64,000 bases of DNA from Gerris lacustris (lineage: Eukaryota > Arthropoda > Insecta > Hemiptera > Gerridae), in the NCBI GenBank assembly GCA_951217055.1, contig OX578282.1, positions 46,868,329 to 46,932,328 of the forward strand, in the 5' to 3' direction. The notes below the pieces were generated by a model that searched no databases, was not told the DNA's origin, and worked only from the letters and a program-made list of their open reading frames with translations. Both the position numbers and the translations under genes were made by a program. Positions 23,494 through 35,340 of this stretch are shown here, in pieces (positions within the stretch are counted from its first letter, which is position 1; every line of letters starts with the position of its first letter).

Positions 23494-24904
23494 AAAGAAA
23501 CTAACAGAAGTACTGAAAGAAAATATTTTAGTCCCGAAAATTTCGGGTCTAAGACAAAAAACAGACAACAAATTTTCAATTCTGCCTTGCTTTAAAAGTA
23601 CTTAATCTAATTCAATACAGTATGTAGGTATGTAAAATTTATGTAATAAATATCGACATGCTAAATATTACGAGTCCATGTTTAGAATTGTATTTTTATA
23701 ACAATATTCACTTATCACATCAAAAAGAAAAAGTCAGACAATGACTTGAAATTGCTATTGAATTTAATTAATAATTCCATTTATTTATTAATAAAAAACA
23801 AATAATAGTGACTAACAAATGAATTATTTAAGAATAAATTGTAGAAAGTAGTAAAACGTTTAATTCTTCTTTTTCTTATTACGATTATAAAGAAGAAGGT
23901 AGAAGAAGTTAAAGTTTGAGTTTCAAATTTTCTCGTAAAATTTTGTAATAAGGTTGTAATGTCTATTTAAGAAAATCTCTGAAGGGAAAAGACGGCACGA
24001 AAATAACCAAGGGGATTCCGTGAAAAACAGTATTAATATTTACATCTTTCGAAGTATTAGAAGCTGAGCAACTTCGAGCCACGCGGGGGCTTCGGAGCAA
24101 GGGTGGAAAGTTATAGACAGGCAGAAAAAAAAGGGTTAAGTACGATCTCACCCGAGTTGAGACGAACGTTGCCGAGAGGTTAGTCCGGATTCAGCGAATA
24201 ACTGGTTGAGGGGTAAATATAGCGTGGAAATAATTCACTCCCCCTCCTCCTCCGGTTAGAAATTAATTCTTTTTTCTTCTATATAAAAGGTAAAAAAGGG
24301 AGGGGTTGTGAATTGCACTGGTTTATGTAAATTATAAAAATCCCTTATTCGAGATATTTTCGTTGATATTTTAAACTTTGGGTCTTTATGTTTTATTTCC
24401 CTTTTAAGCTGTAACAATATTAAATAATATTTGACTTCTTTTAACTTAGCTTAAGAAAAATTAACAAAATATTGTGAATTTTACTTTTAACTTCGCAATT
24501 TCACCAACATACATAAGGAATTTTATGAAACTCACTTGGGCAAATACGTTTACTTATATATGTATAATGTATAAGTCATGTTATAAAAGCAATTTTTAAT
24601 ATTTTCAATATCTGCACTTTTTCTTATTAATTATTTAATTACATTTTTTTACTAAGATAAATAACTAATCACTGCTTTATGTAGTTACCCGTAAGCGACT
24701 TTACTAGAGTCTTCAAATTCTAATTTAATCAGTAAGTAGTACGAGTACGGTTTGAAAACAGAACTTTGAGTAGAAAAAGATGAGTTATAGTACCTAATCT
24801 TCTAATCAGGTATGTATATACAAAAAAATATAGAAAGCAATTTAAGTATGTAATATTTTACAAAATGTAGCAATTTACTGTAGTTTCTGACAATGAATGT
24901 GGTT
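23494..24904. other. no supported gene; a GC-richer patch near 24050-24260
   Basis: The patch at 24050-24260 is less AT-rich (ccacgcgggggcttcgg, gttgagacgaacgttgccg) and ends in a cccctcctcctcc tract. No frame or motif identifies it. The flanks are plain AT-rich DNA. Confidence 0.35.
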
Positions 24905-25140
24905 TTCAGCTTGAAGATGACACAAAGAGGGGTCGAAATATTGTAAAAGTGAGCTTTCTCCTTTAGCCACCCCTAACCTCCTCTAACCCTACCATCAATA
25001 AGGCTAATTTTAGCGAGAAGAATTCTTCCTAAAAGAATCCTTCTTAAAAGAAGGTTTTCCTGGATAGACCGCATCTCGAGAGATGATGTCAAACGTTTCG
25101 CTAACACTACTCTTGCAGTAAACATGTTAAGACGTAAGAG
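24905..25140. repeat. decayed repeat with two hammerhead-like segments in opposite orientation
   Basis: At 24911-24938 (plus) the sequence reads ttgaagatgac, ten bases, ggtcgaaat: a 3-bp stem (gac/gtc) directly before GAAA. At 25068-25125 (minus) gcggtctatcc, tctcgagatg and agcgaaacgtttgac match the arms of the 37746-37995 foldback (gcgaaacgtcggg, ttcgagatgcggtc). It is probably an old, rearranged member of that family. Confidence 0.4.
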
Positions 25141-25896
25141 CAAAGGAGCTCCTTGCTTTGAGTGAGCATGTTGTTGTTAAATATGTCTAAGTTGCTTGCA
25201 GTAATGAGAAGGAAACGTTCTTCTTCGAGACACTTGACAATCCTTTACATCTTTCAAGGATATGAAGTGGCCCTCTTTAACTCTCCCATCTATCTAAATA
25301 TAAAATGCAACCTTCACTCGGTAAACCCATATTGTTTGGATTAAAAAAAGTTTCCATAAATGCAGCTTTCACTCAACAACATAAAAATAGACTTTTAAAA
25401 GATAATTTCAAGTATGCAAGCAGAGCTGGCCCAAGAAAAAGCGAGGCCTTTGCGCTAAAATCTAGTGCAGAGCCTTTCGGAGGATGGTACAGGTGGAGGG
25501 TGGTTGAGATAGTATTTAAGCAACAAATGAAGAAGAATTAAAATTTATAAATTAAAAAACAAAATTGTTTTAATTAATGAAATGTCCAAGTATTATTTAA
25601 CAAAACTTACAATGGATTGCACAAACTAATAACTGAATATTAATAGTATAAAAAAACAAATCTGTGTTACTTAGATACCTACAGGTATCACAAAATCTGT
25701 TTTATGGCGAAGCTGTTAATTATATCTTAATCATTTAAAATGTTTGCCAAATCTGATTGAATTGAAAAACAAAAATTGACAGTAGTGAAAATATTTCCTG
25801 TCAAATGTTCCGTCCACTTCGATCAAGTTGCGATTCCGTTGTCGCTTACTGCCTACCCCAGGCTCATATCCGAGACAAAAAATGTGATACTTGGAT
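25141..25896. other. no supported feature
   Basis: The overlapping frames at 25162-25541 have no recognisable motifs. Nothing else is seen. Confidence 0.4.
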
Positions 25897-25926
25897 ATGA
25901 AACTACACAGATGGACACGACCCAAT
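25897..25926 (-). repeat. 30-bp exact inverted match to the hAT-like element at 27144
   Basis: The run starting tgaaactacacagatggaca here is the exact complement of 27190-27219. Similarity continues weakly beyond it. It is a shared repeat fragment of unknown source. Confidence 0.7.
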
Positions 25927-26182
25927 GACTTATTGTTATCGATTAGTCGGGGCCTTAATTAGTGCGGCCGCACTCTTCACACCGTCCTCGGGCCGGCGCT
26001 GCATTCTGCATGCAAGCAATAAAAGAGTTCCGAGAAATTAAGGCAAATTAAACGCCAGAAAGTTTTTGCTATCACAATTATATAATTATATTTCTCAAAA
26101 AGATGCTCGTAAATAAATGTCTCCTCCCGTAATATTCTTAGTTAGGAATTCTGAGCTCTTCTATGCATACTATTTAACATCT
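25927..26182. other. GC-rich patch, unidentified
   Basis: A patch at about 25945-26010 contains gtgcggccgcactc and gggccggcgctgcattctgc within AT-rich DNA. No frame or structure identifies it. Confidence 0.3.
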
Positions 26183-26347
26183 ATCTTATAATATTCAGTT
26201 AGGTAATCTATAATATACTCTACTCATTAAAGTCAATATCTTATAATATTAGGTAGGTAATCTACGTACTCTTCTCATAAAAGTCAATATCTTATAATAT
26301 TCAGTTAGGTAATCTATATACTTTACCTTCTACTTATAATTGTCAAT
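26183..26347. repeat. three-copy tandem repeat, about 51-55-bp period
   Basis: The segment atcttataatattcagttag (or a close variant) starts at 26183, 26238 and 26289, each followed by gtaatctat- and -aagtcaat-like sequence. Confidence 0.85.
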
Positions 26348-27135
26348 GTTTTTATAGATGACTATGTCTATTCTTGAAGATCGTTTATGATCAGTAAAGA
26401 CATTTTTAAGTATTGACTTATCACGACCAAACGGCACATATTTTTGTCATCAAAAAACAATAACATAAATAGATATCAACTCTTATGATGCATCAGATAT
26501 CCACAAAATGGAATTTTTAGTTATTGGTTTAACAGATTCCTTTATTAAGGACGAGAATTCGGTTTATGATCCCATTTTTTAACAAAAATATATCAATAAT
26601 TATAAAACTAAAATATTATGTTAAATAATAATAGTGTCCGATAAAGTTAAGAGTGAAAAGAATAAAACAAGTTCGTATGTGTATAATAAAAATAGAATTT
26701 TAACTTTTGTCACAGTAAGCTACGAGAAAGAGCCAGAGCCAGACTAGCTCGTAAATACCAAACAATAATATAGGGACCACTTACTGCACTGTCTGATACA
26801 TTCTTTAGTTCATTATCAGGGGAATCATATTTTTATATACATAAAAATTAATTAGTAATAAAAATATAATTTAAACCAGAAAATAATATTTTTTACGAAC
26901 ATTCAAAATAATTTTACCACGAAAATGATAACGTTTTAGTTATTAAGGACACATACTTTTTCCTCGGATAATTTATTAAGACTTAGTAAAACAGTGTTAA
27001 TAAATATTCCCTTTTATCTATATTTTATTCTTTTATTATCTTGACTAAGCTATACTGACAGATTAGTCTAAAATTCAGTAGAATATATAAATAGTTTTGA
27101 CCCATACTAATGATTTGGCTTCAAAATCACATATG
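26348..27135. other. no supported feature
   Basis: AT-rich; nothing supportable. Confidence 0.45.
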
Positions 27136-27681
27136 CAGTTAGTCAGTGGCGTATCCAGCGGCTAGGTCTTGGGGGGGGGGGGGGGCCGTGTCCATTGGGT
27201 CGTGTCCATCTGTGTAGTTTCACATTCTAAGTCAATATTGGGGAGGGGGGGGGGATTGGTAATGGTAACAAGAAAAGGGAACTACTTATTCAACAAAGCT
27301 GCTGCCCCACCCCCCAAAAAAAGTACAACTAATAAACAAAAAAAATCTTCTCGCCTATAGTAACAACAACTGTTAGGAAATGTTATGCTGATGCTTATTG
27401 CAGTACCATGTCTTACTGTAAGTCACGGGCGTCGTCTGCAGTTAATTATTGTAGGGGGGATTTATGGTGGGGGGTCCGGTGGCCCCTCCCCGGAACATTT
27501 TGGAATTATGACCTCTTAAAAAAGCGCTTTTATGCATTTCTGAGGTGAAATTGAATATGAGATGAATGTAAAAAATATGTATGTATTAAAAAAAAAATAC
27601 GCCGTTTTTTTTTTTGTTTTACTCTATTGAGTCTGGGGGGGGGGGGGGGGGGCATGTACCTCCTGTGCCACTGTAGTTAGT
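27136..27681. mobile_element. hAT-like non-autonomous element (530 bp)
   Basis: It starts cagtggcgtatccag at 27144 and ends ctgtgccactg at 27673. The outer 8-bp repeats cagttagt (27136-27143) and tagttagt (27674-27681) differ at one base. The ends share CAGTGGC and are followed inside by long G runs and a ggtggggggtccggtggccc tract, also seen in the 46207 element. There is no transposase. The open frame at 27169-27360 is repeat sequence. Confidence 0.8.
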
Positions 27682-28467
27682 TACTAGTTACACTCAAATA
27701 GCAAAATTGTTTAGATTATTGTTAAAAACTTCAAAAGATAATATTTAATATAGACAGTGTACTAATCACTGATGATTAACAGCTGAAGTGTTCTACTAAT
27801 ATACACAATTCTAAATTAAATGTAGAATAAATAAATTTTGTTTGTATAAATTGTGTTTTAATTAACTTTTGAACTAGTTACAATTATTAGGGTAAGCGCC
27901 AATTGAACAGTTTAAAGTTAAATTTTTCTCATTTGAGGCTCATGCTACAAGAAAACGGTGCTGGTTTAAATGACTGAGAACAATATTAAAGAATGAGAAT
28001 GGTAATAATATTTTAAGTATTTACCTGGGGAGAAGTGAAGGCTCAAGAGGGTGTTTCTTTGGATTGCACGAGTCAGCTTTTTCTTTGGAGATTTGTTTGT
28101 TTTTTCCTTATTCCTTGGTGAAAACAGAAAGGTGTTATCTATGACAGGTTGCATTTTACATTATTTAGCACATGGGCTAAACTCAGCTGGGCCCAATGAC
28201 AGACTTTTGCTTGAAAAAAAGAAAAAAAAAAGGAAACAATCATCAATAACATCATTCTCAGCTATTATAATTAACTAAATATTTTACATATTTTTCTATT
28301 TAACAAACAAGCATTAGTGATTATTCAACATTCAATAGTTTAGAAATGAATGAGAAAGTAATCAATTATAAAGATAAGTAGTTCACTCTTGAATAAAATA
28401 CACAGGTAGTTTAATCTAAACTAATATTTAATTGTCAACTCACAATATATATATACAAATATTATTC
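27682..28467. other. no supported feature
   Basis: The open frame 28051-28278 has no recognised motif. The rest is AT-rich. Confidence 0.4.
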
Positions 28468-28603
28468 GGACGATCGTTTCAGTCTTTCGACTATTTTCAA
28501 TGGCAATTATACTAAGACTCTGATACAGTATACATTAGAGACTCTTTAGACAGGATATGTATAATTGCCATTGAAAATAGTCGTGAGACTGAAACGACCG
28601 TCT
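28468..28603. mobile_element. foldback with a hammerhead-like motif in each arm
   Basis: The ~40-bp arms are near-perfect inverted copies (gtataattgccattgaaaat and so on). On the plus strand, 28571-28602 reads ttgaaaa, t, agtc-gtga-gact, gaaac, gaccgtc. The left arm (28469-28500, minus) has agtc-gaaa-gact and gaaacgatcgtc. Each has a 4-bp hairpin with a GNRA-type loop directly before GAAA, then a short self-complementary tract ending in TC. The 5' core differs from CTGANGA at two positions. No target duplication is clear. Confidence 0.65.
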
Positions 28604-29589
28604 GTTGTTTGTTGTTATATGTATTTATTTTGTGGTTAGGCAATTACATATTATTTCAGATTTAACAACCTGTGTGTTTTTTTATTCAAGTGTGAATTTA
28701 TTTTCATTAATTTTCATAGGCTAGATAGTAGAGCTATATGTCTACGATCGAAAAAAGAATGTATAACTAAAATTAAAACGTGATATTAGACTTAAAGAGG
28801 AGATGAATTTTATATTTAAATTTTAAATAAACAAATTTAGAATATTTTAAATTTATATGAGCATATATAATAAATAATAACTATTTAATACACATAATAT
28901 ATTTAATTTATGTATTTTAATCTATAGGTGAGTCATTAATTAGCACAAAGGATAAACATGAGGTACAAAAATGGGGAATAGAATAATTAAAGCTGAGATA
29001 AACCTGGAATTCACTGGTAAGTCTACTAATCATTCCTTAATAAATTAATGTGAGTAAGGATTGTTGTCTTGTAAATTATTTTTATTAAAACAGTTAAAAG
29101 AATGGGGAAAAAGTGTATCGTTAATTAAAACCTTATAATTGTCAAGCTATATCCTTATAAATTAAATGTTACTCCTAAGAATAGCGTTATTCGTTCTTTT
29201 TTAAATTATACCATAAGGAGCTTTTCAATTTTAATATCATTACTTGATTATTAATTATTATACTTTCTGAGAAATAAAAATTAGCACTAGATAATAAAAT
29301 AATTAGGACGTTTTCGAAGATAAGAGAGGAAGGATGTCCGAAAAAAAATCTAGTAATTACATACATCTAGTAGTTGTGAAATAGCGAGAACAATACAACC
29401 TATTAGCAACCTTATGGCCTTATCGTAACAATCATTTATACTTTTAGGGCCGCCAGATGCCAGGCAATTACATTTTATTCTCGGATAACACATGTTGTTC
29501 TAAGTTTTAATTATTAAAGATTTAAAGCAAGTATTGAATCAAATTTATTAAAAGACCCGTTAAACCCGTTATTTTTATATTTAGAAACC
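28604..29589. other. no supported feature
   Basis: AT-rich; nothing seen. Confidence 0.45.
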
Positions 29590-29710
29590 AATGTAAAATT
29601 AAGTAAATTAATTTAGATATCTCTTTATATAAATTATTATACCTATTTGAAGACCAACAAATCAAAACAAACATTTATTTTTATTGGAATAAATGTGGTT
29701 GTCTTAGCGT
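29590..29710 (-). repeat. repeat also present at 47015-47120 (inverted)
   Basis: The tract containing tttgaagaccaacaaatcaa and ttggaataaatgtggttgtc is the complement of 47025-47100 with few changes. It is a dispersed repeat of unknown class. Confidence 0.7.
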
Positions 29711-30434
29711 ATCAATAACAAATCATTTCGAGGTGAGTCGTCGCCATCGTCGAGGCACGACATATAAATGAACCTTTTCTCTATTGACCAGTTAAATATC
29801 TTGTTTTGACACCTCAAAAATTATAATTTTATGTGACTTATTAGTATAATCCTTCTTTCAAAACAGTAAACAGTATTTTACCGAAGTTGTTACAAAAACA
29901 ATTGAATATAAATAGATTGGTTTGGCCAAATTTAATTGGTCATCAAGGTACAAAATGTTTGACTACAAGTGGTGGGAAAATATTATTTAAACATTGATTC
30001 TATTAATGATAATTAACTTTAAGCTATACATACATTAAAAATCAATTGAATATTCAATCCACTGTCCGTAATGAAACAGCAATTTTATTAATAATTGAAT
30101 CAATACAAATTTAATGCTGAATCACTTATTATAACTCGTTTAAATCTGCACTAATGTTTAGAAAAAGACAGAATATACTAGTATGTTCATACTTGATCTA
30201 TTCTACTTCTATTGTTACGCCTATTGAAACTTTTGTTTGTCCAGATGATTGAACTAAAGCGACAACAAAAAGACAAGTCCTCATTGGCATACTCTACGGT
30301 TTTTCTGTTTTATCGTGTAATTTTGTTTTTGAAACATGCTTTACTCTATTACTATTCTCTATTCTATTATATTCTATTACGTCTAGAATACAACTTAAAA
30401 AGGGAAAATAATATTTTTATAAAGCAATTAATAC
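29711..30434. other. no supported feature
   Basis: Nothing supportable is seen. Confidence 0.4.
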
Positions 30435-30545
30435 ACTAGAGATATAGTTAGATAGTCTAGTTAGATATAGTTATATCTAACCATGTATGTAGTTACATAG
30501 TTAGCTATAGTTAAATAGCCTAGTTAGATAGTTAAATAGTCTTAG
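30435..30545. repeat. low-complexity agttagata repeat
   Basis: Irregular repeats of tagttagata and tagttaaata units run across about 110 bp. Confidence 0.75.
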
Positions 30546-31421
30546 ACAGTAATTACCTAGCAACATGGTCAATTTGACTAAATTAAAAATTATATAGAAT
30601 AGACAATCTTAAGAATTATAAAGAACAAGATCTACCAAAAAGCGAGTAAATAATTAGTTTAGTTTGACATTGAAATTAAAAAACGTTTGAAAGAAATGTT
30701 AAAAGAGTTAACTGTTTAACAATTTCTGTCGAAAAAAGGTTTTTTAAAGTGGGGCTGTGATTTGGTGAACTTGAAAGAGAGAAGACGGAGCCCTTATACC
30801 TGGGTTTACGTCCCTTCATATCGTCCGACCATTGTATACAAAGTAAGGGACCAAAACTCACTGGACCACAAAAAACTCAGCTCTGGGGTCTTATTGAAAG
30901 GATCTCCAGACGGGGGAGGGTGCCGCCCGCAGCATAGGACAGGTTTCTCTCCTGATTTTAAAGGCTTGTTTTCAAAGCTTTGCCCTTTTCATAAGGGCTC
31001 ATTTATAAAAGATTTTTTTTTAATATAAAAAAGTCTGCACAACAAATTCACACGTTGTGACTTGTGTCTAAGAGTATGGTTTTAAAAGGGAAGTAACACA
31101 GAAAATCATATAAATTCTTTTTAATTTCATTAAAAGTTGGTAATGAACAACCTGATGAATTAAAATTAGCATCACCTTGGTATCAAAGGAGTTTTAGCTG
31201 CCTTTCCTATGATTTCTTTCAATGTCTAAAAGTTTCTTTGAAAAAAAGTTGTGCGAAAAAAACATTCTGAATCAAACTCTTTAAAGCGAGTCTTTTAAAA
31301 ATTGAGTGGAATCACTCAAGAGTGAAATAAGGATTGAAAATCATCTTTTCACACCAGCGTTATAAGATAAAACCGGCTTTCAACCGCAAGCTGTTATCAA
31401 ATTCACAGAGAGAGAAGCAGA
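30546..31421. other. no identified gene; GC-richer patch at 30765-30970
   Basis: The patch includes a plus-strand frame (30762-31028) with RRRSPYTWVYVPSYRP and GVLLKGSPDGGGCRPQHRTG. It has no recognised domain. It is probably retroelement or unique non-coding DNA. Confidence 0.3.
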
Positions 31422-31540
31422 AGGAACTAGGAGTCAGCGGATGCAGATAAACCGAGAGACATGAACCTGACTGAAACTTCAACGTAACCTGAGTCAGGTT
31501 TACGAATTCGTCCACTACATCCGCTGACGCCAAGTTCCTC
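31422..31540. repeat. inverted repeat, ~119 bp
   Basis: The arms ggaactaggagtcagcggatg and catccgctgacgccaagttcc pair with two or three mismatches. Inside them aacctgactga and tgagtcaggtt also pair. Confidence 0.7.
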
Positions 31541-33894
31541 ATGTTTCCCTTGAAACTTGATCTCTATATTATCAAGCCACAAGAATCTATCATATGAGAA
31601 TCTAAGCTAAGTGTTTGCGTCAAAAACACTTTTCATGTCTGATTGTATAACAGTTGAACGTGGATGATTCAGATTATATTCGTTTAGCTTTTTTGAAAAC
31701 GAGTTTAAAATTTGAAGTAATATCCTCTAACTAAGTGTGAGAAGAATATAAATAATATGTTAAGAGAGGTACGGTATAAAAGGGGGTCTTTTTAACTCAA
31801 CAAATATTTAATAAGTTTCATTCTGAGCAACCCTTTTTGCCGTTTACTATTATGTAACCCTAAAACAAAATTATCACTAACGATTATTTTGTCATTAGCT
31901 TCAAACCGTCATCATCAGAGCCTGTAAGAGAAATGGGTCATACTAAGAGACAGCGTAAGTTGATGGAGTAAATTATAAGAACGTAATATAGCCTAAAATA
32001 AGACTTTTAGTTTATCTTCTTTATCACTCTGCGACGATTTATCATCGAGGGAATATCAACTTGTAATTCTAGTAAGTACTAATTGTAATTATAATTTCTA
32101 CATCTATCTTTAACCCACTCGCTTCATTGTGAGGGATATGCCCCATATGATATAATATTATATGGGAGGAGAAGAGTATTCAAAAAATACCAGAACGGTC
32201 CAAATCACAATTAAGACATTAATACACAGCAAATGTCGCAGTCATTACGTACATTTAGCTTTTCCGGTCAAGAACACGCCCCAATATTCTTAAACATCAA
32301 CGCTTCCTCTCCACAAAGATATAAGGCTTAAATTAATAGCTTAACTAATAGAAAGGTGAAAGGTAACTTGATACGTTTGTTAAGGTATCGAGTATCAAGT
32401 ATCACCATCAACTCTGGACTTTCATACCCTTGACCTTTACAACAAATACATATAAGTCAAATTGAGAGAACCGTTCAAATGTAGTTAACACCACCAAAAT
32501 AATTTTAATCTAAAAATCCAGCAGGTTAAGAATCTAGCAAAGAGTTGTGACCAAATATTAAACTGTATTTATAAAGATAATCTCTATACCAAGATACAAA
32601 GTAGAATAAAAACGTACGTCTAATTTTATTTTTTTAACTTTATTGCCCCTTAAAAAGAAAGAGAGAAAAAAAGCGTAAAAGATAGCATATTTTATTAATA
32701 ATATAATAATAACCTATTAATATATTTCTTTATTTTTTACGTAATATAGGGTAACCTATGTATACCCTCTACTCCTACTTTCGAAATCAGCGGGATCGGG
32801 TAGTGATAATTTTAATTGCTTATACTCAACCTTTAACTAGTATTAGTAACAAATAAACAGGTAAGTGTGTGCTGGAAACAGCGAGGGTCCCGTAGGCAAC
32901 ACAGTATTGTATATAAGTAGTACCTTATGATGGAGCTTTTTAAAATGCTAAAATGCCTACTTTGAACTATCCTATGGGTCTGATATTCTCAAAACAATTA
33001 AACAAACTTCTGATAAAGTATTTCTTGTCGAAGTGAACCGGACTATAAACAAATAAATACATCCAAAAGAGCATAATTTAAAAAAAAACAAACTTATTTT
33101 GTCAATAAAAAAAAATATATATATTCTCCAAAAATATTTTTGTAATGTCCGAATTATTATTTAAATTTATTCGTCATATAAGTATAACAGTTAAGCGTCT
33201 GTTTCTATTAATATCAGGGAATAGACATCAATATATATTAACTGATTTCCTGAGCAGTGAGACACGTATTTGACATATTTATAAGACCATTGAAAATTTA
33301 GTGTTGCCAATGTAGTACTATTTCAATTAAATCTATGAACATTTTATAATTAAAATCGGATTAGATTATTTTTAGAATGAAAAAATAAATAAAACTAAGT
33401 AATGAGTTATTAATTGTAATATTATTACTTTAAAATTTATTTATTTAGTAATAAAGGATTTTAATATATTAATTATCTCATAATAATACATTATTATACA
33501 GCTATGTTATAGATATTTCCGTGTTTTACTGTGTCATTTAATTGCTTATTAATCCTTAAAATAAATAGGTTTCGAGTTAATTTTCCAATATGTAGCAACA
33601 GACATGCAATTCCTTGTCTAGTAAATTATGGAAACATTTCTTTTATAAAAGTTGGAGCAACGTGTTGAAGATAGTATCAATAAATCAATAAGTCAGCCGA
33701 TAGGCAAGAATAGTTTACATTGATTGATCCCTTTAAAGCAACGCCCTAAGGAATTGATTACAAATTAGTTCGACTCGAGAAAATGAAGAATTACATGCTA
33801 TAATCGCTATTGAAGCCTTCAAACTTGCATTTCTTTCTTGTGTAAGCTAATTATAACAGACGAATAAATCAAATAAATACAGAGATACATTTTT
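31541..33894. other. unannotated AT-rich DNA
   Basis: A small palindrome lies at about 32144-32168 (cccatatgatataat/attatatggg). A possible hammerhead-like remnant lies at about 31901-31921 on the minus strand (ctgatgatgac then gaag). Nothing else is supportable. Confidence 0.4.
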
Positions 33895-34691
33895 ACTTTT
33901 CCTCACTACTAATAGTAGGAAAAGTATTGTTTTCACCAAAACATTTTTTTTCGAGATTTCAACGGAATTATCCAGTTTAGGTGTTTTTAAGACCTCCTGA
34001 GTGGTTTTCAGCATGACGTTGTATGTGTGTGTGTGTGTGTGTGTATGTGTGTTATCATCGTAGCACCCAAGGTATTTAACCTAGAGAGTTGAAACTTGCC
34101 AGAAAAATCAGTCCTAACCTGTAGTTGTGCCGCCCGGAAAATCAACTGTTTCCGCCATCTTGAACCCAGTTTGCTGAGTCAGCAAAAATTTAAAAAAATC
34201 GTAATAAATCTAAAATGGTCCTGATCGAGTTGAAAGTTGGCTCGAATGTACCTCTCTGTATGACAAACAAGCCCACTAAATTTCATTTTGATTTTGGCCG
34301 CCTTTTTGAATTTTTAAACTTTGACGGTTAATAATACTAAAATTACATATAGGTTTTTGACTTATAGCATATCGTTGGAAACGGAACAAATATAAAGAAA
34401 CCCGATGAAATTCTATTAATTAGTTTAAAAGTTACAAGTGAATATAATTATTTATTAGTGCGATGATTTTGATGACGTCAAAGTTTGTTTACATCTGTCA
34501 AAATACCGCCAAACTTCAAATAATTAAATAAAATATAGGTATTAAAAATAAGGTTTTTTTGAAGAATGGTAATAAATCAGTTTGTTTAGCACGGTCACCC
34601 ATCCAAGTACTGACCACGTCCAATGCTGCTTCCTCCTGCTGCGAAGCAGCAGGAGAGGCCACTTTAGTGGCCTTTGAAGTGAGGAAAAGTT
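33895..34691 (-). mobile_element. 5S rRNA-derived SINE-like element
   Basis: On the minus strand, 34590-34631 reads aagcagcattggacgtggtc directly followed by agtacttggatgggtgaccg. This matches the internal control region of metazoan 5S rRNA (A box aagcagcg, then the C-box segment tacttggatgggtgaccg). The rest of 5S is missing, and a strong hairpin (cctgctgcttcgcagcagg) lies just 5' of it. Downstream, to the left, is an ~680-bp AT-rich body with a (GT)n run at 34023-34060. The ends carry a 13-bp inverted match (acttttcctcact/agtgaggaaaagt). 5S-headed SINEs (SINE3 type) are known in animals; the inverted ends are unusual for a SINE. The long open frame 34559-34996 is a by-product. Confidence 0.75.
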
Positions 34692-35220
34692 CCGAGGTAC
34701 CCTGTACCCGTATTTTTTTTTTGTTTCAATGTAAAGGAAAAATAAAAGGAAATAAGAGAAAATTTTATTTTTATCACTGTCCTTCAGATTTTTTATCATT
34801 TCAGATTCAAGATACCAATAAACTTTATTTTATTCGTTCATTTTATATAGGGTTTTCCTCGGAAGAATATTATTGTTTATTCCAATCAGTCTTATTGCAG
34901 TGTTGTAAACCGATAAAGGTTTTTTTTTCTTTTTATTTATTACTTAAATTTCAATCCAGTAAAATAACGAATGGACTACTTATCTTAGAGAAATGATTTT
35001 TTAAACATTGTAACAAAAATGTTATTATTACTAAACAGATCTTTATTTATTAAAAGTCTATACAACACTGTAAATAAGGTTATATTAAATGTATTAATGT
35101 CGAGCAGCATTTATTGGTATTTATTCCCTTTCATCTTTCCTATCGATAAAATGAACGATTGCCAAGCAAGACGACGACGTTCTTACAATTTTTTACTAAT
35201 ATTATTTTACTTTTCTATAC
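34692..35220. other. no supported feature
   Basis: AT-rich; the long frames here have no recognisable content. Confidence 0.4.
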
Positions 35221-35340
35221 CTTTGAAGGAAAAGTATTGTTTGAAAAAAATCCGAAACCGAGATTTCGACGGAATTATCCGTTTTAGGTTTTTATGACCA
35301 GTTGAGTGGTTTTTAATTGACTGAATTTCGGAGTACCAAA
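35221..35340 (-). repeat. second fragment of the 5S-headed repeat body
   Basis: The tract aaggaaaagtattgttt, gagatttcgacggaattatcc and gttgagtggttttt matches 33914-34013 of the 5S-headed element in the same orientation. It lacks the 5S part. Confidence 0.75.

Noticed and set aside
31901..31921. Another hammerhead-like motif (ctgatgatgac...gaag)
   Set aside because: The core CTGATGA is present but GAAA is not, and no hairpin forms.
34590..34631. 5S rRNA gene
   Set aside because: Only the internal promoter part matches; the 5' third and 3' end of 5S are absent.
34559..34996. 145-codon open frame
   Set aside because: It starts inside the reversed 5S rRNA-derived segment and runs into AT-rich sequence. 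The other strand also has a long frame there, as expected from a GC-rich hairpin, not from a gene.
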